A stretch of 64,000 bases of DNA, from positions 1-64,000 of the forward strand of contig BROG01000228.1 in NCBI GenBank assembly GCA_030159075.1, written 5' to 3'. Under the pieces are notes generated by a model. That model saw nothing but the letters and a program-made list of their open reading frames with translations. It made no database searches and was not told where the DNA came from. The DNA comes from Atrina japonica. Its lineage: Eukaryota; Mollusca; Bivalvia; Pterioida; Pinnidae. Positions 23,401 to 33,107 of this stretch are shown here, piece after piece; the first letter of the stretch is position 1; every line of letters starts with the position of its first letter. A program made the position numbers and the translations under genes.

Positions 23401-25016
23401 TCCACAAAACTGCTACGGAAGTCATATGGACTTCGTCGGTAAAATGTTTCGATTTCTAACAAATTATTAACTGAAATAAAACATGCTCATGTAAAATATA
23501 TCAGAACATATTCATCGCATTGTCTTTTATATACATACACTTAATTATAGGGGGCAAAGCCCTCATATATGTAGAGAAGCTCACTTTTTTTATTCCTACT
23601 ACATCCGGGGACCCGTACTACTAATGATAAAAATTTTGCTCACATCGGAAATTTGCACGTGACATTAACAAAATGTCGAAAATGCAAAGTCATTACTTAA
23701 AAGCGCATTGCAAACTAAGTAATAAAGTACCACACTAAGAAACGTTTTGTAGACTGAGACTAGGCCATAACTACTAGAGTTGTACATAGAACCCGATTAC
23801 AAAGTGTCTCCATTATTCTGGTAATGTGAACTGCACGAAATGGTGGATATGCTGGGATAGAGAAAAATATATAGCATAACAACATATTTGTGCATTTACT
23901 TTATGATTAATAAATACCACATAGATTCTATTTAAGTTTTAGCACCAAGGAAACAGTCAGCCAATAGATATTTTATTTAAAACAATGAGTGAATGACTGG
24001 GACATATACGTGATAAAAACACCAAATATTACAAGGCAAAGCCCTCATATATGTAGAGAATCTCACATTTTTATTCCTGCTACATCCGGGGACCCGTACT
24101 ACTAATGGTAAATTTCTGCCCACATCAGGAATTTGCACAAGATATAAACAAACTACTGCACCAGCAAAAGTTTTGCAGACTGAGACTAGGCCATAATGAC
24201 AAGGGTTGAATATCAAACCTGATCACAAAACGCATCCATTATTCTGGTAATATGAACTGCACAGAATGATGGATATGCTGGGATAGAGAAAAATATATAG
24301 CAGAAAAACATCTGTGCATTTAAATCATGACTAATAAATAACATATAGATTCTATTTAACATGTTTAAGTTTTAACACCAAGGAAACAGTCAGCCACTCT
24401 CAACCTATTTTATCTAAAACAATGAGTGAAGCTGACTGGGAAATCTACATGAATTTGCGTGTGACATAAACACTTCGGAAATCCCATTTGGTGATTCTGT
24501 CGTGTTGCCCCCGACAGGGGTCAACACACAACAAAGCGCCTCCATTATTCTGGTAATGTGAACACAAAGTGATTACAGAAAAATACTGAACATGTAAAAA
24601 CATGTTGATGAATGCATTCGCCACTCTCTTTTATTTCCATAGGTTTACCTATGTATTTGGTGATTTATACGACAAAGGGATTTAGACATGATGTTGATGA
24701 TATGTTGATTTATAGACATAAATAGTGGTACGAAATAACCGGGGGAAATTTCCAGGTACGAAAATGTATGCGGGGGGGAATGTATCGGTACGAAAATCAC
24801 CGTTACCATTTCAGTTCAGACAGACACCGGGTGAAGACAAAACTGAAAATAGACGTATGTACAGAGATGAAGCTGTACAAAAAGGTGTTCTTTTACCTCA
24901 TCATCCCAACTTCCAGTAAGGAATGTGTCTGATTCGTTGAGAGACTGTTTCTGACTCTGTCGCCATCGAATTCTGCTAATTTTTTGCGACACAAATGTCG
25001 TTATCACATCCGCCAT
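563..25016 (-). CDS. NUP43: Nucleoporin Nup43-like WD40 protein (complete, 8 coding exons)
   Basis: Coding exons in order are 25016-24897, 19336-19199, 18603-18526, 8499-8337, 6218-6086, 5303-5152, 1473-1330 and 804-563. They total 1170 bp, giving 389 aa plus a TAG stop, close to the roughly 380 aa of vertebrate Nup43. All junctions are GT-AG and every phase agrees. Nup43 is a beta-propeller subunit of the Nup107-160 (Y) complex of the nuclear pore and also acts at kinetochores (family knowledge). Recognition rests on the N-terminus (FVSQKISRIRWR, then TGSWDDE), on GEDGRI near residue 147, TVNSVGHLK, a GVLSIWDLR blade strand, HLFTCSEDGSVWHWD, and the C-terminal LPVNTLDITG...LLCGSDGETIF. The ATG at 25016 is chosen because MADVITTFVSQ aligns with the family start; an in-frame ATG lies six codons upstream. 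Intron 3 is about 10 kb and packed with repeats. Confidence 0.95.
1330..1473 (-). CDS. NUP43: NUP43 coding exon 7
   Basis: Acceptor TTTTCAG|TGTGGG. Donor CAG|GTATGT is chosen; an alternative in-frame donor (CAG|GTACAG) six bases earlier would drop two residues. Contains LWEVKFHKTNPDHLF and TCSEDGSVWHWD. Confidence 0.92.
2328..2482. mobile_element. Palindromic fold-back element (MITE-like)
   Basis: Two inverted arms of roughly 65 bases face each other around a GGCGCCGGTACC centre near 2400. Both arms begin AACGAATGAAYGCTT and share TTATTGTCAATATGGATGCC. It lies in NUP43 intron 6 and has no coding potential. Arm similarity is high but not perfect. Confidence 0.7.
3078..5095 (+). repeat. Element with ~155-bp tandem core, copy 1
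   Basis: The 5' end reads ACAAGAGATCCCAGAGGGAT, then CTTGGCGCCCACCATG. About 11 diverged copies of a unit of about 155 bp follow (CAAGATGGCC...GGCCATGTTGG, CAACTAGACCTCAAGG, ATTTCAAGGAGATCCCTTCA). The 3' end carries AAGAATTGTTCAGGA and a degraded GGACGGAC tail. The shared outer ends with variable core number suggest a non-autonomous mobile element with an internal satellite. Similar designs are known for Helitron-like elements in bivalves, but class is not proved here. Lies in NUP43 intron 6. Confidence 0.75.
5152..5303 (-). CDS. NUP43: NUP43 coding exon 6
   Basis: Acceptor ATTTCAG|GGCTGG and donor TGTT|GTAAGT. Contains PVHCVDKHPGQPHIVTTG, GVLSIWDLR and SPVSLFKAH, among the most conserved segments of the family. 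Confidence 0.93.
6086..6218 (-). CDS. NUP43: NUP43 coding exon 5
   Basis: Acceptor CTTGCAG|ACAAAG and donor CTGT|GTAAGT. Reads DKGDSCTVNNITFL, FITVNSVGHLKTYDLRK and NPTKTLSV, matching the fourth blade of Nup43. Enters in phase 1 and leaves in phase 2. Confidence 0.92.
6815..8030. repeat. Diverged duplicated segment in NUP43 intron 4
   Basis: Segments near 6815-6910 and 7915-8010 share CTTGGCACCCC-CTGTGAAGTTGAA and a following GCAGTCT-TGAA motif. Between them, 7430-7700 holds repeated GTACC/GGGGTAC-rich text. No coding sequence recognised. Confidence 0.45.
8337..8499 (-). CDS. NUP43: NUP43 coding exon 4
   Basis: Residues 113-166 plus one base. Acceptor TTTACAG|CATTTG and donor ATAG|GTAAAT. 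Contains KYVVTAGEDGRINVLDID. A short His-rich stretch (IHHHH) sits in the loop before it. Confidence 0.92.
8558..8840 (+). mobile_element. Mariner-type MITE fragment (GGTCTC family)
   Basis: Starts CTACAGTGGAACCTATCT and carries the GTGGTCTCTAAAGG / GGTGGTCTCTGA core seen in several other places in the window. The far end is unclear, so the right limit is approximate. Confidence 0.5.
9910..12842. mobile_element. Composite insertion: two 454-bp repeats around 2-kb insert
   Basis: Copy A (9910-10363) and copy B (12389-12842) are direct repeats differing at only about seven positions. Outside the pair the target CCTCAAGG is duplicated exactly (9902-9909 and 12843-12850). Each copy has imperfect inverted ends (GGAAAAACACCAGC and the complement of GGTGGTGTCTGTCC). 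The sequence to the right of A and left of B also pair (CCTATAGA, TCTATAGG). No ORF of note. An LTR retroelement is less likely because the repeats do not start TG or end CA, and no primer site or coding region is seen. Confidence 0.7.
11452..11486 (+). repeat. Poly-C tract (35 C)
   Basis: An uninterrupted run of 35 C. In the NUP43 pre-mRNA this is 35 G, which could form quadruplex structure. Length may be unstable or partly a sequencing artefact. Confidence 0.9.
13177..13454 (-). mobile_element. tRNA-derived SINE, family 1, copy 1
   Basis: On the minus strand it begins with a tRNA-like head with box A (TGGCTCAGTCGGTAG) and box B (GAGTTCGAATCCC). The body follows, and the 3' tail is CAAACAAACAAA. 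Both sides carry the 13-bp duplication ATTGTATTTTCAT (13164-13176 and 13455-13467), the mark of retrotransposition. Lies in NUP43 intron 3. Confidence 0.88.
13590..13990 (+). repeat. Degenerate minisatellite with GTTTTACCTNAGATG motif
   Basis: About eight irregular copies of a 30-65 base unit holding GTTTTACC(T/A)AGATG variants. On the NUP43 strand each copy reads like a 5' splice site (AGGTAAAAC). The same motif occurs beside the exon 3 donor near 18478-18530. Confidence 0.6.
14800..17900 (+). repeat. Bivalve-type element with ~125-180 bp tandem core
   Basis: Begins near ACAAGATGCCCAAGGGCCTT and CACTCACCTGGC. From about 16140 to 17130 there are roughly seven units sharing ATAACTCCCATAAGGGT, then CTGACAATTTC, TTGACTTTTTTGTAGATC and TTTTCAAGATAATGTCAAAA. 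It continues with AAGTTTGGTTCAAATTGGTC and TGGTTCTAGAGAAG segments. Internal ORFs are by-products of the repeat. No gene seen. Lies in NUP43 intron 3. Confidence 0.6.
18385..18478 (-). mobile_element. hAT-like element end (CAGGGTTCGAAAA)
   Basis: On the minus strand this starts CCAGGGTTCGAAAAATTGG, a typical hAT-like terminal sequence, and includes CACTCGCC/GGCGAGTG. Only one end is clear. It lies just downstream (in transcript sense) of NUP43 exon 3. Confidence 0.45.
18526..18603 (-). CDS. NUP43: NUP43 coding exon 3
   Basis: Residues 87-112. Acceptor TTTTCAG|AACTTT and donor TCTCAG|GTAATG. Reads VLASSSTGTVTLYKL, a WD40 strand. The donor lies next to a repeated GTTTTACCTGAGATG-type motif (see findings). 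Confidence 0.92.
19199..19336 (-). CDS. NUP43: NUP43 coding exon 2
   Basis: Residues 41-86. Acceptor TTCTGTAG|AATAAT and donor GAG|GTATTA. Reads NNRVCLWRID...HAGDVTGLE, matching the first-blade end and the GDV segment of Nup43. Phase 0 on both sides. Confidence 0.92.
19383..19640 (+). mobile_element. hAT-like element ends upstream of NUP43 exon 2
   Basis: Two starts, CAGGGTTCGAAAAATCG near 19384 and CAGGGTTCAACG near 19593, each followed by CTTGCC/GCGAG motifs. They resemble, in opposite orientation, the element end at 18385-18478. No second ends or duplications found. Confidence 0.4.
21270..24790. mobile_element. Possible 3.5-kb element with TTTCGTACC inverted ends
   Basis: Sequence near 21283-21332 and the reverse complement of 24717-24790 share about 48 bases at roughly three-quarters identity (TTTCGTACC twice, ACCACTATT). 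The interval lies in NUP43 intron 1 and holds no gene I recognise, only the tandem duplication listed separately. The inverted ends may instead be two separate small repeats. Confidence 0.4.
23553..24560 (+). repeat. Tandem duplication, period about 482 bp
   Basis: GGCAAAGCCCTCATATATGT at 23553 recurs at 24035. Shared blocks include CATCCGGGGACCCGTACTAC, GACTGAGACTAGGCCATAA, CCATTATTCTGGTAAT and GGATATGCTGGGATAGAG. A third partial copy ends near 24560. Copies are diverged and non-coding. Confidence 0.8.
24897..25016 (-). CDS. NUP43: NUP43 coding exon 1
   Basis: Residues 1-40, from the ATG at 25016 to donor GAG|GTAAAA, phase 0. Contains FVSQKISRIRWR and TFLTGSWDDE, the family's first WD40 strand. 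Confidence 0.93.
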
Positions 25017-25110
25017 TTTGACACTTTGCACATGGCGCGAACATCCGGGTGGTTATGAGTAAATTAAAAAATCACAATAGGATTTAATGGTAGAATGTAA
25101 ACACGGGACT
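25017..25110 (-). promoter_or_regulatory. Probable NUP43 promoter / 5' UTR region
   Basis: Sequence directly upstream of the NUP43 start is locally richer in CG (CATGGCGCGAACATCCGGGT in plus orientation) than the surrounding AT-rich DNA. No TATA box is claimed. The call rests on position and composition only. Confidence 0.35.
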
Positions 25111-25225
25111 GTGCTCTTGTAAACGCACAAACTAATCTTTATTCGAAAACATCATATATACCAGAAAAATACAAACATTGACAACAATCAATAAAATCTT
25201 TTGTATGATTAGCAATATATGGAGA

Positions 25226-25690
25226 TTAAGATTTTAAAGTGGAATGTATGTGTTTACCATTTTCACCCAATGTTTTTCTTCTTTCACTGCTTAATTTGCT
25301 ATCATATAGCTTAGTTGCCAATTTCCCGTCTGTGTTTATATTAAGTAAAATGTCCAAGTATGAAGCGTGTGTGCTTGATTCTGTTGTATCTTTAATTTCT
25401 AGTTCGCTGGGATATATCGCATTGACATATGTATGAAAATTGTCATCATTAATTGACAAAATATCGTCGATATATCTAAATGTCAAATTAAAGGACACCG
25501 CTAACTTTTCTTCTTTTGATTCAGCAGTTTCTGAATGAAGTCTCCTTCGTATGAATAAAGGAACAGGTCAGCCAATAAAGGAGCACAATTGGTTCCCATA
25601 GGAATGACGACAGTTTGTTGAAAGACCACGTCTCCGAACATTACAAATATAGTGTCTATTAGAAATTCCAGCAATTTTCACAAAATAGGC
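25226..25690 (-). pseudogene. Reverse transcriptase fragment (YIDD), broken
   Basis: In minus-strand order: VVIPMGTNCAPLLADLFLYS near 25630-25560, a stop/frame break after LLNQKKKS, then FNLTFRYIDDILSIND and SYLDILLNINTDGKLATKLYD. MGTNCAPLLAD and YIDD are palm motifs of a reverse-transcriptase family widespread in molluscs (Penelope-like or related; class not certain). The frame is broken, so it is a remnant. It lies about 200 bases upstream of the NUP43 start in the same orientation. Confidence 0.8.
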
Positions 25691-25699
25691 CTATAGGAA

Positions 25700-26540
25700 T
25701 TTAATTTTTTTTTTATTTTTTTATGCCTATGTATATATCATTTCTGTTATTGTATATCAATAAATGTACATGTAGTAAAAGAAGGATTAAGATTTTATGA
25801 TAAAGACATACAAAGTGTATGCTGCAACTGGACAATTTTAAATTAAATTGATTGCATACTCAATGTATTTTTCGTTTTTACTTAATGGGTAAATGAAAAA
25901 TTAATATAATAAATGCTTTTATGTGAATGAACAGGAAAACAGTATGTTTTTAGTTATCTTCTAGAAATCAGTTTAACAAATACTACGGCCTATATCTGAT
26001 GGATAGAATAAAATCTTGAATAATCGCGGGATGGCGTCACACCCTACTTTCACATTTAAAATACGGTTTATTCCTCCTATTCCAACATTTGAAAAATCAG
26101 AGAGGAAAAGGTGAGAAAGTTTGTTGGAATAGCAGGAATTCTTGTATAAACAATAAATTACGTATGATTAGCTTATAAAAACTAAGAGATAAGCATAAAA
26201 TATATATCTCAGCTAATCACAGGTAAAAAGTAAGAGATAAGTTGTCATAATCTGAATATATATATATATTTATATATATATACTTTGAATCGTTTAGTAG
26301 GTGTAAAAGGAAATCATTTGAATGAAAATTTAAACAGATTCTAACTATGTAAGGGCATACACGACAACACCAATTATTATATTAATTATAATGATACTAT
26401 TTCACTTTATAGGAAGAACTATAATAGTGCTATGGAATATAACTTATTAAAAATGTGTAAGAAAGGAAATATCTACATTAACTTAAATACCAAAATTTTA
26501 CTAAATTTATCAAGATGTGTTAGCGAGATAAAATATTAAA
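25700..26540. other. Intergenic spacer
   Basis: AT-rich DNA between the divergent NUP43 and SV2-like genes. Nothing recognisable apart from short (TA)n runs near 26258-26282. Confidence 0.5.
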
Positions 26541-26564
26541 ACTTATATGATTAATTTATATCAT

Positions 26565-26892
26565 TATATTATATATGATATTATATATGATATATTATAT
26601 ATTATATATTATATTATATTATATTATATTATATTATATTATATTATATTATATTATATTATATTATATTATATATTATATTATATTATATTATATTATA
26701 TTATATTATATTATATTATATTATATTATATTATATTATATTATATATTATATATTATATTATATATTATATTATATTATATTATATTATATTATATATA
26801 TTATATTATATTATATTATATTATATTATATTATATTATATTATATTATATTATATTATATTATATTATATTATATTATATTATATATATAT

Positions 26893-26932
<40 letters not shown>

Positions 26933-26935
26933 ATT
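26565..26935 (+). repeat. (ATATT)n pentanucleotide satellite
   Basis: About 370 bases of nearly pure ATATT repeats with occasional phase slips, ending in (TA)n. The long frames rich in Tyr, Ile and Leu across it are artefacts of a stop-free repeat. Confidence 0.97.
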
Positions 26936-26939
26936 TAAT

Positions 26940-29660
26940 TAAATATTTGAATATAAGCCTTCCTAAATACCAAAATTTTACTTAATGACCATGAAATTGA
27001 AAAATTTAAGGTATTAGCGAGAACAAATACTAAAATTTACATGAATATCTTAATTGTACTAAATATTTGAATTTACCTAGATACCAGACTGTTTCATACC
27101 AGTAACTTAATTTTACTTAATATTTGAATTTACCTGAAAACCTTAATTTTACTTAATTTACTATAAATTTGTAAAGAGAAAAAAATGTTTGAATTTACCT
27201 GGATATCTACTTTTATCTGTACAATACCTGTATTTTTATTAGTGTTAAATTGCTAAAACAACATGCCTACCTTTTAAAAACATTTATTTATTTAAATGTT
27301 GGAATAGGAGGAAGACACCTTAGAATACATTTCATTTTGAAACCTTTTCCTCTCACAGGCCACTTGTTAAAAAATGTGAAAAAAAAACTTACATGCGTAG
27401 GGATAAAAAAGCAGCAAACACTTCTTTCAGTGCAGAAATGTATGTTTATGTGTGCAGAAGCCATGTTTCTCATTTAAAAAATGTTATAGTTTGCAAAGTG
27501 GTTTTTTGTTTGCTATTCTAGTGCTTTAATCGGTAACGAGACGCATTAAACTGGGTGATATTAAATGAATATTTAAATTGCCAGTGTGCTAAAGAACAGC
27601 TTTATATTTCGCTGCCAATAGTGAAAATAAAGCTACAGTTCTCAAGGATTCTTTAGAGTTCTTCATTAAGGATCGCCACGTTACACTTCATTTTTCAAGT
27701 TTTTTTGTTTTGTTTTTTTTCACAGCGCACGAATAAAAATGAAAGCTACAGATTATTGACAATTTCACATGTTCATCATTTGTCAAGTAAAACGTTACTT
27801 CAATACACAGCATGTAATCCTTTATCAAGGTACACTAAAACATCATAAATATGCCTCTGTAAACATGTTACATTTATAAAACATGTGACATCCGTTATAT
27901 TTTGCTTCAAAAATGTCATAGAAAACATTTTTATTATTTGTTTGCAATCTTGTAAAAAATCACGATTAGATCTATATTTGATTTTAATCTGTAGTTTATT
28001 CAATAAAATATCGGGTCAATTAATAGGACATTGAACTAGATCTATCAGATCATTGTACCGACTTTCGATTCTTCACCTAATGTAAAACATTATTATGGTT
28101 TTTCAACACTGTCTCTTAACGGTAAGCTGATAAATATTTCATAATGAATTTCATATTAAATATTTCTCCCTTTTCTAACATCGTTTGCATTTACGGATTC
28201 CCTATCCGATCGTAGTCGTTTAGTAAGCTTCTAAATTATCGAGATCACTTAAATGTTTGCAGATAACGTAAACAATCATTTCTAAATGCCAAGTATTCAG
28301 TCGACACTGATAAATTTTGACGACAACGTAGAAAGAGCTGTTACATCAGAGCAAATACTTTGCAGAATGGTTATGTTATAAATGTTTCTTGTTGTATGAA
28401 ATATCTTTATTTTACTTGGATTAAGAACTAACCATAGGTACAGTGTGTGCAGACTGTTGGTCATTGACTCTGTGAGAGTCAAGTTAGTCATAGGTATGTG
28501 CAGTGTATATTCGCATTTATTTTATAGTCAAGTGTTGATCTGATCCCTTTACTAAATAATTTTTAATAATCACTCCTTTGACTTTGGACTTCTCAGCTTA
28601 CAAATTTTAATTCATGTTTTAAGATTCCAGTTGATGAGTCCAGCTTATCGCATTATGAAAAGTGGAAATAAATCTACTACCTATATGAATGAACCCTTTT
28701 TTATTATTAAAATATATAGTGTGATTTCCCTCCCTATTCTATGGGGATGAAATAAGGCCCCATTCCCAATGCAAAAACAATGCATTTTTACAAGTTGATG
28801 GAACATCAACGCAGTTATTTTGTGTTAAAATGTTTATTCACTTTATTGGTAACAAGTCAAAGCACATTTTGCAGTATTTTTACCATTATACTCTTGTGAT
28901 GGAATTGACATTAGAAAACAATAGACTGGACTGTTAACAATTCTTGCCCATGATTAATATGCAAATGAGTTTTGGTAAAGTTTCCCTTACTGTGTATTGG
29001 CAAGATTTGTCTATGAAGTTGGACATAGAAGTTATGCCATTTCTCATTCATGTGATTTTAGCTGATGAGAAACTTGTAGCAGTATTTGAAGTTGCGAAAA
29101 TGATTTACATGTACACGTATTGGCCTAGAGATTAAAGGCTATGATAGGAAGTATAGCCTAAAGGTATAATACTGCCCCGTCACATAGAAATTTAATATCG
29201 ATGAAACAATGTTTATAAGCACAAGATTTTATAATCATATTGCTGATCTATGTAGTTTGTTGCATAATAAATAAGCCATCAGTACTCAAGTTAGGCCAAA
29301 TGTCTGACCTGATTTTTAGTTACTTTTTTGTAAAACCTAATTTTACCGAATTAAAAAGTATTCAGTATACTGAATGTATTATACCTCATTAAAAATTATG
29401 ATTGCCATCAACTCGCATCAGTACTTTCAGTATTTTGATTTCCAACTTGTAGTCGAAATTTCCCAATTGAAGACAAATAACTAGACCAAATAGATTCTTG
29501 TATTTTCACAGTTCTGCATACCAGTTAAACCCAATTTTCTGCCCTAATTTTAAGCAATTTTTTGGTGGTAAAATTCGGTAGAACTTCTACTAGAAGTCCT
29601 CCCATATACATGTACTCTCTTTGTAGCAAGTTGCTGTGACATTTTCATAGCAGTTAAACA
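26940..29660. other. Intergenic, no gene recognised
   Basis: 26940-27210 holds degenerate copies of AATATTTGAATTTACCT and AATACCAAAATTTTACT. The rest shows only short open frames without any family resemblance. Any 5' untranslated exons of the SV2-like gene could lie here but are not visible. Confidence 0.45.
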
Positions 29661-29663
29661 ATC

Positions 29664-29853
29664 TACAGTGAAACCTGTATATAGGGGTCACCCAAGGGAC
29701 CAGAAAATATTGACCTTTATGTGCAGGTGACCCTTATACACAGGTTCAATTAAGTTGAAATATGCAGTCAAGGGACTTGAAAAAAACTGGCCCTTACATG
29801 TATAAACAGGTAATCCTTATATAGAGGTAGCTGCTATAGCAGGTTTTACTGTA
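29664..29853. mobile_element. Mariner-type MITE, complete
   Basis: Bounded by TACAGTGAAACCTG and its near-perfect inverted partner CAGGTTTTACTGTA. The terminal TA fits the TA target duplication of Tc1/mariner elements. About 190 bp, non-coding; the interior is rich in GACC/GGTC text. Confidence 0.7.
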
Positions 29854-29859
29854 TTTCTT

Positions 29860-31370
29860 ATCGCTAACGTCTGATATTTCTCAATATTCATACTTGATCT
29901 TTTAGATTTATACATCCATCGTCACGTAGTTATGACATGACATAATTCAATATATATGAGATGTTTATTTTAGCTACTCATCCTTTTTTGTATTCAATTC
30001 ATCTGTCTCCATTTTGAACATAAGAAAATCTAAGACATTCACTGATTGGATGATCAAAAATGCATATTCATTGTTGCATTATGATCAACCACTATTTTTC
30101 CCTTTGAAAGAATAGTTCCATCATAGCAATGTTGATGATATATTCTTGCTTTAATATAATTTGAAGAAAAAAATCCTGTCAGTACACTTTGTATAAAGAT
30201 ACTCGCAAAGCAAAAATGATAAAATATTAAAAGTGAAATTAGAAAAATAAAAAAGGGTGTTTATTATTTTCAAAAATAAAATTTAATCAGGGTGTTTATT
30301 GGAATATATTTTCAAAAGATATTACATTTATAGCTGTATTTAATTGTTTGATACATTGCTTTTGTATTCAATTTCTATTGCAGTCAAGGGATATATAAAT
30401 ATTTATAGATATATATATACATAGCAGGTTTTATATATATATTTAATCATTATTAATGCCATCCCAGTTTGTATAGACTATACCTGTGGATAAATATGGA
30501 AACAGAAACCTACAATGTATATTATAGACAAGTCTACACATTAAATCATAAAGTAGTACCATTGTTGACAAAAGTGAAGTCTGTAGGACAGTTTATTCCT
30601 CTTTAAAAGGGGTTATATGTAAAAAAAAAAAAAAAAAAATGTTATAGGACACTTCTGCATTTCCTGGATGATGGGGAAAATGGCAATTTCCTGTCTCAAA
30701 GCTAGATAATACCTCATCTGGTTTCCACATTGGATAATTCCAAATTGTATCTCGTGAGCATATGCCAAACCCCCTAGCTGTCACAGAACTTCACTTCAAT
30801 TTCAGGTTTAAATCATGAAATATTTTTTAAGTATAAAGTGGTCATAATATCTGCATCTGAGGGCTGTCACTCTGAAATTCTGTTCTGATTTTATATTACT
30901 TTCTCGCTGAATCAATCTTCATTTGAAAAGGATAATCAATTTGATTTATTAGCAAGGCAAATGTTTTAGTCTGGATGCAGAAAAATGCATCTACAGCCTA
31001 CCGGCTTGCAGATTTCAAAATTTTTCTGAAAGATGTGTGAAACTCAAACACCTGACGAAATATTGCCACACAAGAGTGCACCCCTGAAGTTTACAAAACA
31101 GGTGTAAAACTTATAATTTTCTATAAGAAATTATAATTCTGTGCCATCAGTCTTAATCACCTTTGAAGAATTTCTAGATCCTCCACTCAAACAGTTTATT
31201 GTAAAAAAAATCAACTGATTCATGCAGTGTGTATGCCTTTGCATCATACAAGCTCAAAAGTCAAATGCTATGATTGGTGTTATGGTTTTGCTTCCTTATC
31301 TGCCAATTATTTTTCACTTACATAAAAATGTCATCGGCAGATACTGCACTGATTTCATAATGATTTGATT
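29860..31370. other. Intergenic, no gene recognised
   Basis: AT-rich spacer with a poly-A tract at about 30620-30638 and short (TA)n runs near 30410-30440. No coding evidence. Confidence 0.45.
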
Positions 31371-31379
31371 TGCTTTTTA

Positions 31380-31495
31380 ATTGTTTACGACCAGTTTTTA
31401 ATGGTGGGGTAAATAACCTATACAATTTTCGTGTTAAGAGACCACAAGCCTTCCACAAGTTCACTGGCAAACTTTCTCACAAAGAATCAGCTTTT
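31380..31495 (-). mobile_element. SINE family 2 fragment
   Basis: Carries GACCAGTTTTTAATGGTGG and CTTTCTCACAAAGAATCAGC, body segments shared with the fuller family 2 copies. The tRNA-like head is missing. Confidence 0.55.
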
Positions 31496-31566
31496 ATTGT
31501 AAATTTCTGATTCTACTGCATTTGAAACCAAAACAAAATTTTTATACACTGAAGGACGATAAATAT

Positions 31567-31742
31567 GGTGGCTGATTTGTGCCATCTTGACTTTTCCACC
31601 TGAGAATTCGCTTATTAGCAAGTTTTCGCTTGGGGAGGCAAATGGCAAATTGCCAAATGGCAACTTTTCGCCTCCCCAAGTGAAAAGTCGCTAAATATTG
31701 AGTTTTTGGGGCAAAAAGTCGAGATGGCACAAATCAGCCACC
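31567..31742. mobile_element. MITE with perfect 8-bp target-site duplication
   Basis: A 176-bp element with inverted ends starting GGTGGCTGATTTGTGCCATC (about 25 of 26 match) and further inner arms, flanked on both sides by ATAAATAT (31559-31566 and 31743-31750). An 8-bp duplication with GG-start ends would fit Merlin or hAT/P-type families. Non-coding; needs a transposase in trans. Confidence 0.85.
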
Positions 31743-31759
31743 ATAAATATACCTTTAAC

Positions 31760-32580
31760 TACCTTATTTTCTAGGTATGAGGCAACAATATACAGTATAG
31801 CCCTTAATTTTAATTGTGTAGAGCTATCAATTTATGCATAATGGAGTTTGATAGATTTAACGAACATTCAAAAAAGCACCCTGAACTAAAAAAAAACCCC
31901 AAAATACTTCATTTTAGTGTATAAAACACTAACATTAAATAATCATCAGTCCCTTATTAATGCATTAATAACAACTAATTATCATGAAATGTATTAAGTT
32001 GCTATGGACTGTATTATTGCTATGGAATATTTTTGTTGCTAGGGATACTAGCTACTACATATTGCATTGTATATAGCATGCATATTAAAATAATTATCAA
32101 TGAAAGCATTGCAAGGTATTAATAAATTGATAGCAACATGGACGCCAAGAAATATATCAGGTTGCTATGGAAATATATCACTGCTGTGGAGTGTTCTTGT
32201 TGTTAAGGCTACCAGATACTACTTCATTTTGCGGTGTATAAAGCATGCACATTAATAAAAATCAAAGCAAATATAATAATAGCAAGTCAGATTATACTAA
32301 AAAACTATAAGGTTGCTCTGGAAATATGTCATTGCCATGCAGCCAAGGTTTTAGTCTTTATAGTTATCAGTGATTACTGACTGATCATTCAACATAATAC
32401 CATTGGAAGGATGGTAATTTGAAGAGGATTTTGGCGGATAGTTTCACTTAACTTTATTTCACATAAATGTGGTTGAGTCTGACATCTTATAAGTGAAAAA
32501 TTCTTAAAACAGCAATCAAACAAAAAAACCCAACATTTAAGTTTGTGTAGTTATCTGATTATATAGCTATAGTCCAGTTT
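31760..32580. other. Intergenic, no gene recognised
   Basis: AT-rich spacer with weakly repeated AGGTTGCTATGGAAATAT-like text near 31990-32330. No coding evidence. Confidence 0.4.
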
Positions 32581-32591
32581 ATCAAGGTGTA

Positions 32592-33039
32592 CAGGGCTCA
32601 CCCTGTCATTAGCAAATGTAGCTAATAAAAGTAGACTAATATTTTTCAAGGCTGACGAAGAATACTTTAATTAGCTAATTTTCTGCCTATTATATTTGGT
32701 CATATTTGGTGTGTATCATACTCTCATTCAAAAGAGAAAATATAGCACAATCACAGACAGCTGCGTTTGACAATACACACAGCATGAGTAAGGGCATGCT
32801 TGACTGGTAACAACAGAATTGTGCCCCAAGCTTTCCCAATCAAGTAAACCTCCAGACCAGCAAAAGGTTTGCCACATGAATATATAGTTTGCACTTGTAT
32901 CATATTGTGTAAGATTAAAAAACAAACTTGGTATAAATATTCATTGACCTGGCTAATTAAAAAAAATTCAATTGACTAAAAACAATCTTGGTTGGCTAAT
33001 ATTTTGACTTGTGGTTTTCTAAGTCCAGGGTGAGCCCTG
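32592..33039. mobile_element. hAT-like non-autonomous element next to SV2 exon
   Basis: Ends are perfect 14-bp inverted repeats, CAGGGCTCACCCTG (32592) and CAGGGTGAGCCCTG (33026-33039). The CAGGG start is typical of hAT elements. No clear 8-bp duplication is seen. About 448 bp, non-coding. Its right end is 40 bases from the acceptor of the first coding exon of the SV2-like gene. Confidence 0.7.
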
Positions 33040-33107
33040 GTGACATCATACACTGATTTCTTCTTGTCTTTCACTACAGCAATGCAGATCTAAGGATTTT
33101 CAATATT

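Noticed and set aside
26547..26942. Long Tyr/Ile/Leu-rich open frames
   Set aside because: They are translations of the (ATATT)n satellite, which has no stop in some frames.
27250..27477. Overlapping open frames on both strands
   Set aside because: No domain, no splice support and no resemblance to a known family.
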